From NCBI RefSeq assembly GCF_009908285.1, contig NZ_JAAARM010000001.1, positions 310,001 through 374,000 of the forward strand: a stretch of DNA of 64,000 bases. Reading direction: 5' to 3'. The stretch is from Pseudomonas sp. Fl4BN1. Lineage in GTDB: Bacteria; Pseudomonadota; Gammaproteobacteria; Pseudomonadales; Pseudomonadaceae. The notes below the pieces were generated by a model. The model did no database searches. It saw nothing but the letters and a program-made list of their open reading frames with translations, and was not told the DNA's origin. This document shows, one piece after another, positions 55,348-63,393 of the stretch. The translations under genes and the position numbers were made by a program. Every line of letters begins with the position of its first letter. Position 1 is the first letter of the stretch.

Positions 55348-56616
55348 TTACAAAGGAGGGAGTTTGGCCAGCTTCATGGCGATCAGCAGGGCTCCGATCA
55401 GCAAGGCGCCGATAAACAGGCCAATGCCGTTCCAGCCCGCCAGGTGCCAGAACACGCCGCCAGCGGTTCCGGCAATGCTCGAACCCGCGTAGTAGCTGAA
55501 CAGGTACAGCGATGAGGCCTGGCCCTTGGCCTTGGTGGCCCGGCGGCCGATCCAGCTGCTGGCCACCGAGTGGGCGCCGAAGAAGCCGAAGGTGAACAGC
55601 AGCATGCCGATCAGTATCAGGGACAGTGGGCTCAGCAGGGTCAGGGCGATCCCCGCCAACATCAGCACAATGGTGCCCCACAGCACTCGGCGTCGGCCCA
55701 GTTGGTCCGCCAGGGCGCCAATCTTCGCCGAGCTGTAGATCCCCGACAGATAGACCACCGAGAGCATCCCGACCCAGGCCTGGCTCAGGTGATAGGGCTC
55801 GGCCAGCAGGCGATAGCCGATGTAGTTGAACAGGGTGACGAAGGCCCCCATCAGCAGGAAGCCTTCGAGAAACAGCCAGGGCAGCCCGGCATCGCGAAAG
55901 TGCATGGCAAAGCCGTCCAGCAGGCTGCGCGGGTGCAGCGAGCGGGGACGGAAATTGCGCGACTCGGGAAGGATTCTCCAGAACACCGCCGCGGCAATCA
56001 GCGCCAGGCCGCCGATCACCAGCATCGCCGTGTGCCAACTGACGAAGTCGATCAATACGCCAGTGATCAGCCGCCCGCTCATGCCACCAATGGCATTGCC
56101 ACCGATGTACAGGCCCATGGCCAGGCCGATGTGCTGCGGGTGGATCTCTTCGCTCAGGTAAGTCATGGCCACCGCTGCCAGCCCGCTGAGGGACAGGCCC
56201 ACCAGGGCGCGCATGAGCAGCACCCCGTGCCAACTGGGCATCAGCGCGCTGGCGATGGTGCACAGGGCGGCGGCCAGCAGGGCTGCCACCATTACCGGCT
56301 TGCGCCCGATGCGGTCGGAAACCGGCCCGGTGATCAACAGCCCGATGGCCAGCATGCCGGTGGCGACCGAGAGAATCAGGCTGCTCTGGGCCGCGTTGAT
56401 GGAAAAGTCCCGGGACAGCAGTGGCATCATCGGTTGCACGCAGTAGAGCAAGGCGAAGGTGGCGAAGCCCCCGGAGAACAGGGCCAGCACCGTGCGCATG
56501 AACATCGGTGTGCCTTTCTCGATGTAGATCTCGTTGAGCTGGGCGACCACCTCGTCCAGGGGCGTGGCAGGGGTTTCATGGGCAGTGGGGGCAACAGCGG
56601 CAACAGCGGATTTCAC
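55348..56616 (-). CDS. MFS transporter
   Basis: Major facilitator superfamily protein of 422 residues, probably an exporter of the YnfM/arabinose-efflux-like group. GTG 56616 with GAGG seven bases upstream is preferred over a start at 56664. An N-terminal cytoplasmic stretch of ~35 residues precedes 12 predicted membrane segments. The MFS motif GPVSDRIGRKPVM lies in the loop after TM2, and a related motif (ADQLGRRRVLWG) in the second half. The substrate is unknown. It is divergent from a LysR gene, which probably regulates it. Confidence 0.88.
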   Translation of the reverse strand: MKSAVAAVAPTAHETPATPLDEVVAQLNEIYIEKGTPMFMRTVLALFSGGFATFALLYCVQPMMPLLSRDFSINAAQSSLILSVATGMLAIGLLITGPVSDRIGRKPVMVAALLAAALCTIASALMPSWHGVLLMRALVGLSLSGLAAVAMTYLSEEIHPQHIGLAMGLYIGGNAIGGMSGRLITGVLIDFVSWHTAMLVIGGLALIAAAVFWRILPESRNFRPRSLHPRSLLDGFAMHFRDAGLPWLFLEGFLLMGAFVTLFNYIGYRLLAEPYHLSQAWVGMLSVVYLSGIYSSAKIGALADQLGRRRVLWGTIVLMLAGIALTLLSPLSLILIGMLLFTFGFFGAHSVASSWIGRRATKAKGQASSLYLFSYYAGSSIAGTAGGVFWHLAGWNGIGLFIGALLIGALLIAMKLAKLPPL

Positions 56617-56686
56617 GGGGGACCTCGGGGGGGAACGCAGCCGGTCAGGCAATGGAAAAAGCATATAGCTGGCTAATGATTCTTTC

Positions 56687-56696
56687 CAATATATTG
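56687..56696. promoter_or_regulatory. Possible LysR-type operator between MFS and LysR genes
   Basis: Perfect 10-base palindrome CAATATATTG in the AT-rich 121-base divergent gap. LysR regulators often bind AT-rich dyads there. Prediction only. Confidence 0.35.
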
Positions 56697-56737
56697 TTCG
56701 ACCTGTTTGATAGGTTTAAAGACTTGATGAGGTCCCC

Positions 56738-57637
56738 ATGGAATTGCGTCACCTGCGCTACTTCATCGCCGTCGCCGAAGAGCTGCATTTCGGCCGCGCG
56801 GCCCAGGTGCTGGGCATCTCCCAGCCGCCCCTGAGCCAGCAGATCCAGGCACTGGAGCAGGAGGTGGGGGCACGGTTGTTCGAGCGTACCAATCGTCGGG
56901 TCGAGCTCAGCGAAGCCGGGCGGCTGTTTCTCGAAGAGGCACGCCTGGTGCTGGCCCAAGTGGACAAGGCCGCGGATGTGGCGCGGCGTGCGCAGTTGGG
57001 CGAGCTGGGGGAGTTGAAGATCGGCTTCACCTCATCGGCCCCATTCAACTCGACGATTCCTCAGGCGATCTTCGCCTTTCGCCAGCGCTTTCCAGCGGTA
57101 CATCTCAAGCTCAAGGAAATGAGCAGCACCCAGGTGGCCGAAGCCCTGGTGGACCAGTCGATCCAAGTCGGCATCATGCGTCCCTTGCCGCTGCCGGATT
57201 CCTTGTCGGTGGTGGAGTTGCTGCGCGAGCCGCTGGTAGCGGTGCTCAGTTCCAAGCACCCGTTGGCCAGTGGCAGTGCAGAGGGGGTGCACCTGGTGGA
57301 ACTGGCCAACGAGCCCTTTGTGTTCTTCCCTCGCAGCTATGGCAGCGGCCTGTATGCCCAGTTGCTGACGCTGTCCCGGGATGCCGGCTTCACTCCGCAT
57401 TTCGCCCAGGAGGCGGCGGAAGCCATGACCATCATCGGCCTGGTGGCGGCCGGTCTTGGTGTCTCGGTGCTGCCGGCGTCCTATCAGCGCATGCGCATCG
57501 ACGGTGTGGTCTATCGCCGCTTGCTGGATCCCGAGGCCATGTCGGCGGTGTGGCTGGTACAGCGCAAGGACCAGTGCTCGCCCATGGCCAAAGCGTTTGT
57601 CGAGCTACTGACGCGCAAGACCGGGGCCGCGACCTGA
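56738..57637 (+). CDS. LysR-family transcriptional regulator
   Basis: 299-residue regulator with the N-terminal winged helix MELRHLRYFIAVAEELHFGR and AAQVLGISQPPLSQQIQALE, then a substrate-binding domain (~90-295) with KIGFTSSAPFNSTIPQA. The BenM/CatM-like start and ligand domain suggest an aromatic or similar small effector, which is an inference. It is divergent from the MFS gene. Its last 33 bases overlap the convergent small gene below. Confidence 0.92.
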   Translation: MELRHLRYFIAVAEELHFGRAAQVLGISQPPLSQQIQALEQEVGARLFERTNRRVELSEAGRLFLEEARLVLAQVDKAADVARRAQLGELGELKIGFTSSAPFNSTIPQAIFAFRQRFPAVHLKLKEMSSTQVAEALVDQSIQVGIMRPLPLPDSLSVVELLREPLVAVLSSKHPLASGSAEGVHLVELANEPFVFFPRSYGSGLYAQLLTLSRDAGFTPHFAQEAAEAMTIIGLVAAGLGVSVLPASYQRMRIDGVVYRRLLDPEAMSAVWLVQRKDQCSPMAKAFVELLTRKTGAAT

Positions 57638-58093
57638 GCTATTGGGCCGCTCAGGGGCCTGCAGGAACACCAGGTCGCCGCGCAAGGCCACGCCCGCCAT
57701 CAGCACCCCGGCGTGGCACTCGTAGGTATTGAGGTCCTTGCGCACGTGATGCTTGTAGTAGCTGACGATGTTGGTCACGGCATTGGCCCCGACCTTTTTG
57801 GCTGCGGCTTGCAGGGTGATCAGTGCCGATTGCAGGGCCCACTCGCAGGCGTCGATATCGCTCTTGTTGCTGGCATTGGTTTTCTTGTTGGTGGGCAGCT
57901 CGGTGACCTTGACTGCAAGCACTGGCGGGTGTGGGTTGCCCATCAGGTAGAAGCTCACACTGCCGTCCAGGCGCCCGGCGCGCTGGGCATCGGCGACGAC
58001 TTTTTCGAAGGGCATGTACATCAGGTTGGTGGCCTGGCTGGGGACGCTCAGGCTGGATAGCAGGGCCACGGCAATCAGTGCTTTCACTTGCAT
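57605..58093 (-). CDS. Small exported protein, paralogue A (unknown function)
   Basis: 162-residue protein starting MQVKALIAVALLSSLSVPSQA, a signal peptide, then TNLMYMPFEKVVADA. It is a close paralogue of the next gene: shared blocks include TNKKTNA, CEWALQSALITL, AAKKVGANAVT and YECHAG.LMAGVALRGDL. Two conserved Cys (ACEWAL, YECHAG) may form a disulfide. Such proteins are sometimes labelled excinuclease subunits in databases, which the sequence does not support. It has a longer, unrelated-looking tail (APERPNSSGRGPGLARQ) that overlaps the LysR 3' end by 33 bases. It lies beyond the terminator at 58263. Confidence 0.8.
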   Translation of the reverse strand: MQVKALIAVALLSSLSVPSQATNLMYMPFEKVVADAQRAGRLDGSVSFYLMGNPHPPVLAVKVTELPTNKKTNASNKSDIDACEWALQSALITLQAAAKKVGANAVTNIVSYYKHHVRKDLNTYECHAGVLMAGVALRGDLVFLQAPERPNSSGRGPGLARQ

Positions 58094-58262
58094 GGTCGGC
58101 TCCTTGACGGACGTGAAAGGACAGCCGCCATTGCACATCGGCCGACCGGGCTGGTGCCCGACAGCATCCCGTCGCCATGCGGCTTGCGCAGGCTGCGGTG
58201 ACTCAGCCTGCTGCTGCGAGTGTAGACGGGGATTGGCGCAGTTCGAGGCGCTGGCGTGCAAC

Positions 58263-58288
58263 AAAAAAGGGCGCCCCAAGGCGCCCTT
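58263..58288 (-). terminator. Intrinsic terminator on the minus strand
   Basis: On the minus strand: stem GGGCGCC / GGCGCCC, 4-base loop, then T6. It begins about 20 bases after the stop of the paralogue-B gene and probably ends the aryl-polyene-side transcript there. Confidence 0.88.
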
Positions 58289-58308
58289 CAGCATCCGCAG
58301 GACTCAGC

Positions 58309-58755
58309 TCACTGGACCTTGGACAGATCACCGCGCAGGGCGACGCCCGCCATGATCGCGCCGGCGTGGCATTCGTAAGTGGTGGCATCCTTGCGCTCAT
58401 GGCTCTTGTAGAAGCTGGCGATGTCGGTCACCGCATTGGCGCCGACTTTCTTCGCCGCTTCATGCAGGGTGATCAGCGCCGACTGCAGGGCCCATTCGCA
58501 GGCCACCTGGTCGGCCTTGCCGAAAGCGTTGGTCTTCTTGTTGGTGACCGCGCCCGGGCTCAGTACCGAGACCTTGCCGGTGGGCTTGTTGCCCGCCAGG
58601 TAAAACTTCACGCTGCCGTCGATCTTGCCGGTGCTGATGGCTTCGGCCACGACTTTGTCGAAGGGCAGGTACAGGGTGGTGTCGCGAGCCTGGCTGACGC
58701 CGGGCAGGGTGCAGAGCAGCAGGGTGACGGTGGCCGCCAGAGTCTTCAAACGCAT
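58309..58755 (-). CDS. Small exported protein, paralogue B (unknown function)
   Basis: 148 residues with a signal peptide MRLKTLAATVTLLLCTLPGV ending SQA, then RDTTLYLPFDKVVAEA. It is homologous along its length to paralogue A (57605-58093). The central GANAVTDIASFY resembles the GANAV-type motif of YbjQ-like proteins, which may indicate a shared fold but no function. It has the same two Cys. The ATG at 58755 follows AAGGAG. It is at the end of the leftward aryl-polyene run, after a hairpin at 58791-58812 and before a terminator. Confidence 0.82.
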   Translation of the reverse strand: MRLKTLAATVTLLLCTLPGVSQARDTTLYLPFDKVVAEAISTGKIDGSVKFYLAGNKPTGKVSVLSPGAVTNKKTNAFGKADQVACEWALQSALITLHEAAKKVGANAVTDIASFYKSHERKDATTYECHAGAIMAGVALRGDLSKVQ

Positions 58756-58790
58756 CGTATTCTCCTTGACGTGCAAAGGGGGCAAAGCAG

Positions 58791-58812
58791 CCCTGTGAGC
58801 GGGGTCACAGGG
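58791..58812 (-). other. Intercistronic hairpin
   Basis: Perfect 8-bp stem CCCTGTGA / TCACAGGG with a 6-base loop, between the lipoprotein gene and paralogue B. There is no T run on the minus strand, so it could lower or stabilise distal expression instead of terminating it. Confidence 0.5.
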
Positions 58813-58821
58813 CAGGAATCA

Positions 58822-59268
58822 TTACGGCGCAGGGAAGGCCTTGGCCGCCGTGTCGGACAGCTGTTGCGCGGTCCGCTCATTCTGGTTGTCCCGCAGTTCG
58901 CGCAAGATACCCTTGTCCAGCAGGCGCACCCAGCGGATGTAGTTCTTGTGGATCTTGCCGTCCTTGTAGTCCATGTCGCGGCTGTCGCGGTAGACGATCT
59001 TGTAGTGGTTGGCGGAGTACTGGATATCGATCTCCGCGTGGAACTGCTGGCGCACGGTGATCTCGGCCTGGATCAGTTCCGGGCTGATGCGCTGTACGGT
59101 CCACTTGCGGGCCACCAGGTTTTTCAGGATCGCTTGTTTGACCTGCTCCTGGTCGGCCTGGATGGTGGCCGGGAGCACTCGGTTGGGGGTGTACATCCGC
59201 TTGCTGGTACAGGCAGTGACGCTGAGCAGGGCGAGGACGATGAGGGTGGCGCGAAGCAGGGAAGACAT
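58822..59268 (-). CDS. Lipoprotein of the aryl-polyene region (unknown function)
   Basis: 148-residue predicted lipoprotein. The signal peptide ends in a lipobox, SVTAC, with Cys20; Thr-Ser-Lys follow. The mature part has NLVARKWTVQRISPEL, AEITVRQQFHAEIDIQYS and NYIRWVRLLDKGI, typical of small envelope lipoproteins often found next to aryl-polyene or similar clusters. No enzymatic motif is visible. It is 25 bases after apeR on the same strand. Confidence 0.85.
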   Translation of the reverse strand: MSSLLRATLIVLALLSVTACTSKRMYTPNRVLPATIQADQEQVKQAILKNLVARKWTVQRISPELIQAEITVRQQFHAEIDIQYSANHYKIVYRDSRDMDYKDGKIHKNYIRWVRLLDKGILRELRDNQNERTAQQLSDTAAKAFPAP

Positions 59269-59293
59269 TCCATTTCTCCAGTGAAGTGAGGCA

Positions 59294-60520
59294 TTAGGGC
59301 CAGCGGCGGAAGATCAACGAAGTGTTGACGCCGCCAAAGGCAAAGTTGTTGTTCATCACGTATTCGTGGCTCATGGCGCGAAAGCCGTCCCGCAGGTAGT
59401 CCAGCTCGCCGCAGCGGGGGTCGACCTGATCCAGGTTGCAGGTGTGCACGTACAGGTCGCGGTTGAGCATCTCGATGCTGAACCAGGATTCCAGTGCACC
59501 GCAGGCGCCCAGGGTATGGCCGAGAAAGCTCTTCTGCGAACTGATGGGCATGCGGCTGCCGAACAAGCTGCTGGTGGCCTGGGTTTCAGCGATGTCGCCC
59601 TGTTCGGTGGCGGTGCCGTGGCCGTTCACATAACCAATGGCCGTCGGTGCCAGGGTTGCGTCCTCCAGTGCCAGCTCCATGGCCCGGCGCATGGTGCTTT
59701 GTTCGGGCCGAGTGGTGTGCTGGCCATCGGCGTTGCTGCCGAAACCGACGATTTCCGCGTGGATGCGCGCGCCACGGGCCAGGGCGTGCTCCAGTTCCTC
59801 CAGCACCAGCATGCCGCCGCCTTCACCGATCACCAGGCCATCGCGATCGCAATCGTAGGGCCGGGGACTGGTGTGCGGCGCATCGTTCTTCAGGCTGGTG
59901 GCGTAGAGTGCGTCGAACACCATGGCCTCGGTGGGGCACAGCTCTTCGGCGCCGCCAGCCAGCATCAGCGGCAGGCGCCCGAACTTGATCGCCTCATAGG
60001 CGTAGCCGATGCCCTGGCTACCGCTGGTGCAGGCACTGGAGGTGGGGATCAGGCGCCCGGTGAGGCCGAAGAAGATGCTGATATTGGCTGCCGTGGTGTG
60101 GGGCATCATGCGCACGTAGGAGTTGGCGTTGAGTCCTTCTGCCACCGAGTTCAGCAGCATGTTGCCGAAGGCCTTGATCTCGTCGGTGCTGCCGGTGGAC
60201 GAGCCACAGGCCACGCCCATGCGCCCGTCCTTGATCGACGGGTCGCCCAGCAACCCGGCGTCGGCCAGCGCCTGCTCGGCAGCCCCGACGGCGAGCCGCG
60301 AGACTCGACCCATGCTGCGCAGCTGCTTGCGGGTCCAGTGTGCGGGCACCTGGAAATCATCGATGGGGCCGGCCAGGCGAGTATTGAGTTCGCTGAACCG
60401 GTCCCACTCGTCCATGCGCCGGATGCCGCTGCGGTTGGCGCCAAAGCGTTCAGCGATGCTGGCCCAGTCGTTGCCCAGGGAGGTGATGCCGGCCATGCCG
60501 GTGACGACCACACGCTTCAT
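59294..60520 (-). CDS. apeR: Beta-ketoacyl-ACP synthase (ApeR-like)
   Basis: FabF-like ketosynthase of the aryl-polyene type II polyketide system, 408 residues from MKRVVVTGMAGITSLG at 60520 (an ATG two codons earlier is possible). The Cys-His-His triad is intact: Cys164 (TSSACTSGSQG), His301 (GHGTATEQGD) and His335 (FLGHTLGACGALE). So it is catalytically competent in principle and not a chain-length factor. The start forms TGATG with the KR stop. Naming follows the O-P-Q-R order known from E. coli and Xenorhabdus APE clusters. Confidence 0.9.
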   Translation of the reverse strand: MKRVVVTGMAGITSLGNDWASIAERFGANRSGIRRMDEWDRFSELNTRLAGPIDDFQVPAHWTRKQLRSMGRVSRLAVGAAEQALADAGLLGDPSIKDGRMGVACGSSTGSTDEIKAFGNMLLNSVAEGLNANSYVRMMPHTTAANISIFFGLTGRLIPTSSACTSGSQGIGYAYEAIKFGRLPLMLAGGAEELCPTEAMVFDALYATSLKNDAPHTSPRPYDCDRDGLVIGEGGGMLVLEELEHALARGARIHAEIVGFGSNADGQHTTRPEQSTMRRAMELALEDATLAPTAIGYVNGHGTATEQGDIAETQATSSLFGSRMPISSQKSFLGHTLGACGALESWFSIEMLNRDLYVHTCNLDQVDPRCGELDYLRDGFRAMSHEYVMNNNFAFGGVNTSLIFRRWP

Positions 60521-61248
60521 CAGCACAGGCCCCCGTTCACCGCCAGCACCTGGCGGGTGATGTAGGACGCTTCGGCGGACATCAGGAAGTTCACCGCGCC
60601 GGCCACTTCTTCCGGGGTGCCCATGCGCTGGGCGGGAATCATTTTCAGCAGTTCTTCCACCGGCACGTTTTCATCCAGCATGGCGGTGTCGATCAGCCCC
60701 GGAGCGACACAGTTGACGGTGATCTTGCGCTTGCCCAGCTCGATGGCCAAGGCCTTGGCGGCGCCGATCACCCCGGCCTTGGAGGCGCTGTAGTTGACCT
60801 GGCCACGGTTACCGATCAGCCCCGACACCGAGGTGATGCAGACGATGCGCCCGGCTGCACGGCGGCGGATCATCGGCATCATTACTGGGTGCAGGACGTT
60901 GTAGAAACCGTCGAGGTTGGTGCGCAGCACCTGGTCCCAGTCCTCTTCGCTGAGGGCCGGGAAGGCGCCGTCGCGGGTCAGGCCGGCGTTCAGTACCACG
61001 CCGTAATAGGCGCCATGGGCTTCGACATCGGCCTCCAGGGCAGCCCGGCAGGCCTCCCGGTCCGAGACATCGAATTGCAGGACGCGGGCGCTGCGGCCCA
61101 GGGCCTCGACTTCGGCCTTGACGGCGTCGGCTTCGGTGCGGCCACTGCGGCAGTGCAGCACCAGGTCATACCCGGCCCGGGCCAGACGCAGGGCGATGGC
61201 CCGGCCAATGCCACGGCTGGAGCCGGTGACCAGTACGGAGTCAGTCAT
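60520..61248 (-). CDS. apeQ: 3-Ketoacyl-ACP reductase (ApeQ, FabG-like)
   Basis: Short-chain dehydrogenase that reduces the beta-keto group during polyene chain growth using NADPH. The 242-residue protein has the cofactor motif TGSSRGIG (8-15), NAG near 87-89, Asn111, Ser140, and Tyr153/Lys157 (YSASK), the complete catalytic tetrad. It is four bases overlapped with the dehydratase gene upstream and coupled to the ketosynthase downstream. Confidence 0.92.
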   Translation of the reverse strand: MTDSVLVTGSSRGIGRAIALRLARAGYDLVLHCRSGRTEADAVKAEVEALGRSARVLQFDVSDREACRAALEADVEAHGAYYGVVLNAGLTRDGAFPALSEEDWDQVLRTNLDGFYNVLHPVMMPMIRRRAAGRIVCITSVSGLIGNRGQVNYSASKAGVIGAAKALAIELGKRKITVNCVAPGLIDTAMLDENVPVEELLKMIPAQRMGTPEEVAGAVNFLMSAEASYITRQVLAVNGGLC

Positions 61249-61718
61249 GACGGGGTTCCTGTAGAAGAGGCAGGTGTTTCATGCAGGTAGTCGGCGGCCT
61301 GGGGCGGGCGGAACACGTTCAGGCGCGCGCTGGCGGTGATGCCGGGGCCGGTGAGGTGGCACTCGAACACACCCATGCCGTTGTCGTCTTCCAGAGAGCG
61401 CAGGGCATGGATTTCCAAGGTGCTGCCGACGGCAAAGTGCTCGACATTGCATTCGAATTTACGGGTGCCGAGAAGAAAGCCCAGCTCCACCGGCAGGCCC
61501 TGCTGGCGGGCGCGGCAACCGGCGTAGGCGGCCACGCTCTGGGCCATCAGCTCGACGCCGACCCAGGCCGGCAGGCTGCCGTCGGGGCGATTGAACAGGC
61601 CACCGGGACGGACTTCGAGGCGGGTGCGGATCTGTTCTTCATCAAAGGCCAGGACTTGATCGATGAGGATCATGTCCCCGGCATGGGGCAGCAACTCGGC
61701 GAGCGGCCAGTCAATCAT
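61245..61718 (-). CDS. apeP: Hotdog-fold 3-hydroxyacyl-ACP dehydratase (ApeP)
   Basis: Dehydratase creating the conjugated double bonds of the polyene. The 157-residue protein has a single hotdog domain with catalytic His12 (LLPHAGDMILID) and Glu56 (AWVGVELMAQSVAAYAG). It corresponds to the COG4706-type dehydratases of APE clusters and differs from FabZ/FabA. ATGA overlaps join it to apeO and apeQ. Confidence 0.9.
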   Translation of the reverse strand: MIDWPLAELLPHAGDMILIDQVLAFDEEQIRTRLEVRPGGLFNRPDGSLPAWVGVELMAQSVAAYAGCRARQQGLPVELGFLLGTRKFECNVEHFAVGSTLEIHALRSLEDDNGMGVFECHLTGPGITASARLNVFRPPQAADYLHETPASSTGTPS

Positions 61719-62911
61719 GGGGCGTCTCCGATTATCAGGCTGACGTTGTTGCCGCCGAAGGCGAAGGAGTTGCTCATCAGGCGGCGCGGTGCGTGCGGGT
61801 CCAGGTGGTCGGCCGGGGTGACCCAGCGCAGCACCGGCAGGGCCGGGTCGGCCTGGGCGTCCCAGAGGTGCGGCGGTAGCGCGTGGCCGGGGTTCTCGGC
61901 GCTCAGGCTGAGCCAGCAGAACGCCGCTTCCAGGGCCCCGGCGGCGCCCAGGGTGTGGCCGCTCATGGGCTTGGTCGAAGAGCAGGGCACGCCTTCGGGG
62001 AACAGCTGGGTCACGGCCAGGCTTTCCATGGCGTCGTTGTGCAGGGTGGCGGTGCCATGCAGGTTCAGGTAGCCGATCTGCTGCGGCTGCAGGCCGGCGC
62101 TGCGCAAGGCCAGGCTCATGGCCTGCAGGGCGCCGCGGCCATCGGGGGCCGGGGCGGAAATATGGTAGGCGTCGGAGCTGGCCCCTCCGCCCAGTAGGGC
62201 GATGGGGGCGTCGCCGGCGGGCTCGCGGCTCATCAGGAACAGCACCGCCGCTTCACCGATGTTGATTCCGTCGCGGTTGCGCGAAAACGGATTGCAGCGT
62301 TGCCCGGAAACCGCCTCCAGGGACCTGAAGCCGTTGAGGGTCAGCTTGCACAGGCTGTCGACCCCGCCGCACAGCACGGCGTCGCACAGGCCCAGGTCGA
62401 GCAGGCGCCGGGCACTGATCAGGGCCCGGGCGCTGGAGGTGCAGGCGGTGGAAATCACATAGGCCGGGCCACTCAATTGCAGCCAGTCGGCGAGGAAGTT
62501 CGCCGGGGCGCTGAGTTCCTGTTGGCGGTAGTCGTACTCTGCCGGGAATTGCCGGTCCTGCAGGTAGTGGGCGATGCCACGGCTGGCTTCGTCGATCCCC
62601 GAGGTACTGGTGCCCAGGACAATGCCGATGCGGCTGCGACCGTAGCGCTGGATCACCTGCTGGATATCGTCCGTGATCTGCAGCGTGGCCTCCAGCAGCA
62701 ACTGGTTGTTGCGGCTGTTCTGCGCTTCAAGGCCGGCCGGCATACCGGCCAATGGGCCACGCACCGCAGCCACTGGCAGGGTGCGCTCGGGCACCCAATG
62801 GCTTTCGTCACGCATGCCCGAGCAGTCGCCGGCCAACAGGTTGCGAGCGACTTCCTGGCAATTGCGGCCCAGGGCGCAGATCACCCCCAGGGCATTCAGG
62901 TAAGCCGTCAT
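61715..62911 (-). CDS. apeO: Beta-ketoacyl-ACP synthase (ApeO-like)
   Basis: Ketosynthase of the aryl-polyene pathway, 398 residues. The triad is intact: Cys157 (STACTSSARAL), His285 (LHGTATLHND) and His319 (SGHTLGAAGALE). It differs markedly from ApeR, so the two KS are old paralogues. In characterised systems ApeO works with the chain-length-factor-like ApeC, which must lie outside this window if present. It overlaps the DUF3261 gene and apeP by four bases each. Confidence 0.9.
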   Translation of the reverse strand: MTAYLNALGVICALGRNCQEVARNLLAGDCSGMRDESHWVPERTLPVAAVRGPLAGMPAGLEAQNSRNNQLLLEATLQITDDIQQVIQRYGRSRIGIVLGTSTSGIDEASRGIAHYLQDRQFPAEYDYRQQELSAPANFLADWLQLSGPAYVISTACTSSARALISARRLLDLGLCDAVLCGGVDSLCKLTLNGFRSLEAVSGQRCNPFSRNRDGINIGEAAVLFLMSREPAGDAPIALLGGGASSDAYHISAPAPDGRGALQAMSLALRSAGLQPQQIGYLNLHGTATLHNDAMESLAVTQLFPEGVPCSSTKPMSGHTLGAAGALEAAFCWLSLSAENPGHALPPHLWDAQADPALPVLRWVTPADHLDPHAPRRLMSNSFAFGGNNVSLIIGDAP

Positions 62912-63393
62912 GGCACGGCCTCGGAGCGCAGGGCGGTGATGTGGTAGTGCGGGCCTTGAGGCAGGTTCAACTCGAAATCCAGAGGTTGTTGATAGTCAAT
63001 CCGCCAGCGTGGGCCGAGGGTGCGTTGGGCGCCCTGTTGTCGGGCACCGGGGTAGTTGGCCGTCAGTTCGGCTGCGGGCGTCAGGGCGAACAGCAAAGCG
63101 GCGAACAGCTCCCGGGCTTCCGGGTTGGGCGGCAGCAGGCCGTCGGCCTGCCACTGGCCATTGACCAGGCGCTGGCGGGCCTGGGGAATGCCCAGGGGGT
63201 CCATCAGCGACCAGCGCAAGCTCGGGCCTTCGGCCTGGATCACCAGCAGCCAGTCCTGGCGCTGGCCTTCAGCCTCGCGCTGCACATGCAACTGCAGAGG
63301 CAACGCCAGCGAGGGGCTGCTCTCGGGCAGCGGAGCCTGACTGACGCAAGCGCTCAGCAACAGGACACAACCGAGCAGCAGGGCGCGGATCAT
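62908..63393 (-). CDS. DUF3261 lipoprotein of the aryl-polyene operon
   Basis: 161-residue lipoprotein with signal peptide and lipobox LLSAC (Cys16). The mature domain (DWLLVIQAEGPSLRWSLMDP, GPHYHITALR) matches the DUF3261 family found in APE clusters, where a role in moving the lipid-linked pigment to the outer membrane has been suggested. Translationally coupled to the methyltransferase upstream and apeO downstream by four-base overlaps. Confidence 0.88.
   Translation of the reverse strand: MIRALLLGCVLLLSACVSQAPLPESSPSLALPLQLHVQREAEGQRQDWLLVIQAEGPSLRWSLMDPLGIPQARQRLVNGQWQADGLLPPNPEARELFAALLFALTPAAELTANYPGARQQGAQRTLGPRWRIDYQQPLDFELNLPQGPHYHITALRSEAVP

Noticed and set aside
54946..55492. Three staggered open frames on the plus strand sharing the peptide RDLRLSGGRLRWQASSYKGHW
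   Set aside because: They arise because the 110-base repeat (110 mod 3 = 2) puts the same translation into successive frames. There is no ribosome-binding site, and the repeats are REP hairpins.
57605..58755. Excinuclease (UvrA-like) identity for the two small proteins
   Set aside because: They are 148-162-residue exported proteins without Walker or zinc motifs; the label sometimes used for such proteins is unsupported.
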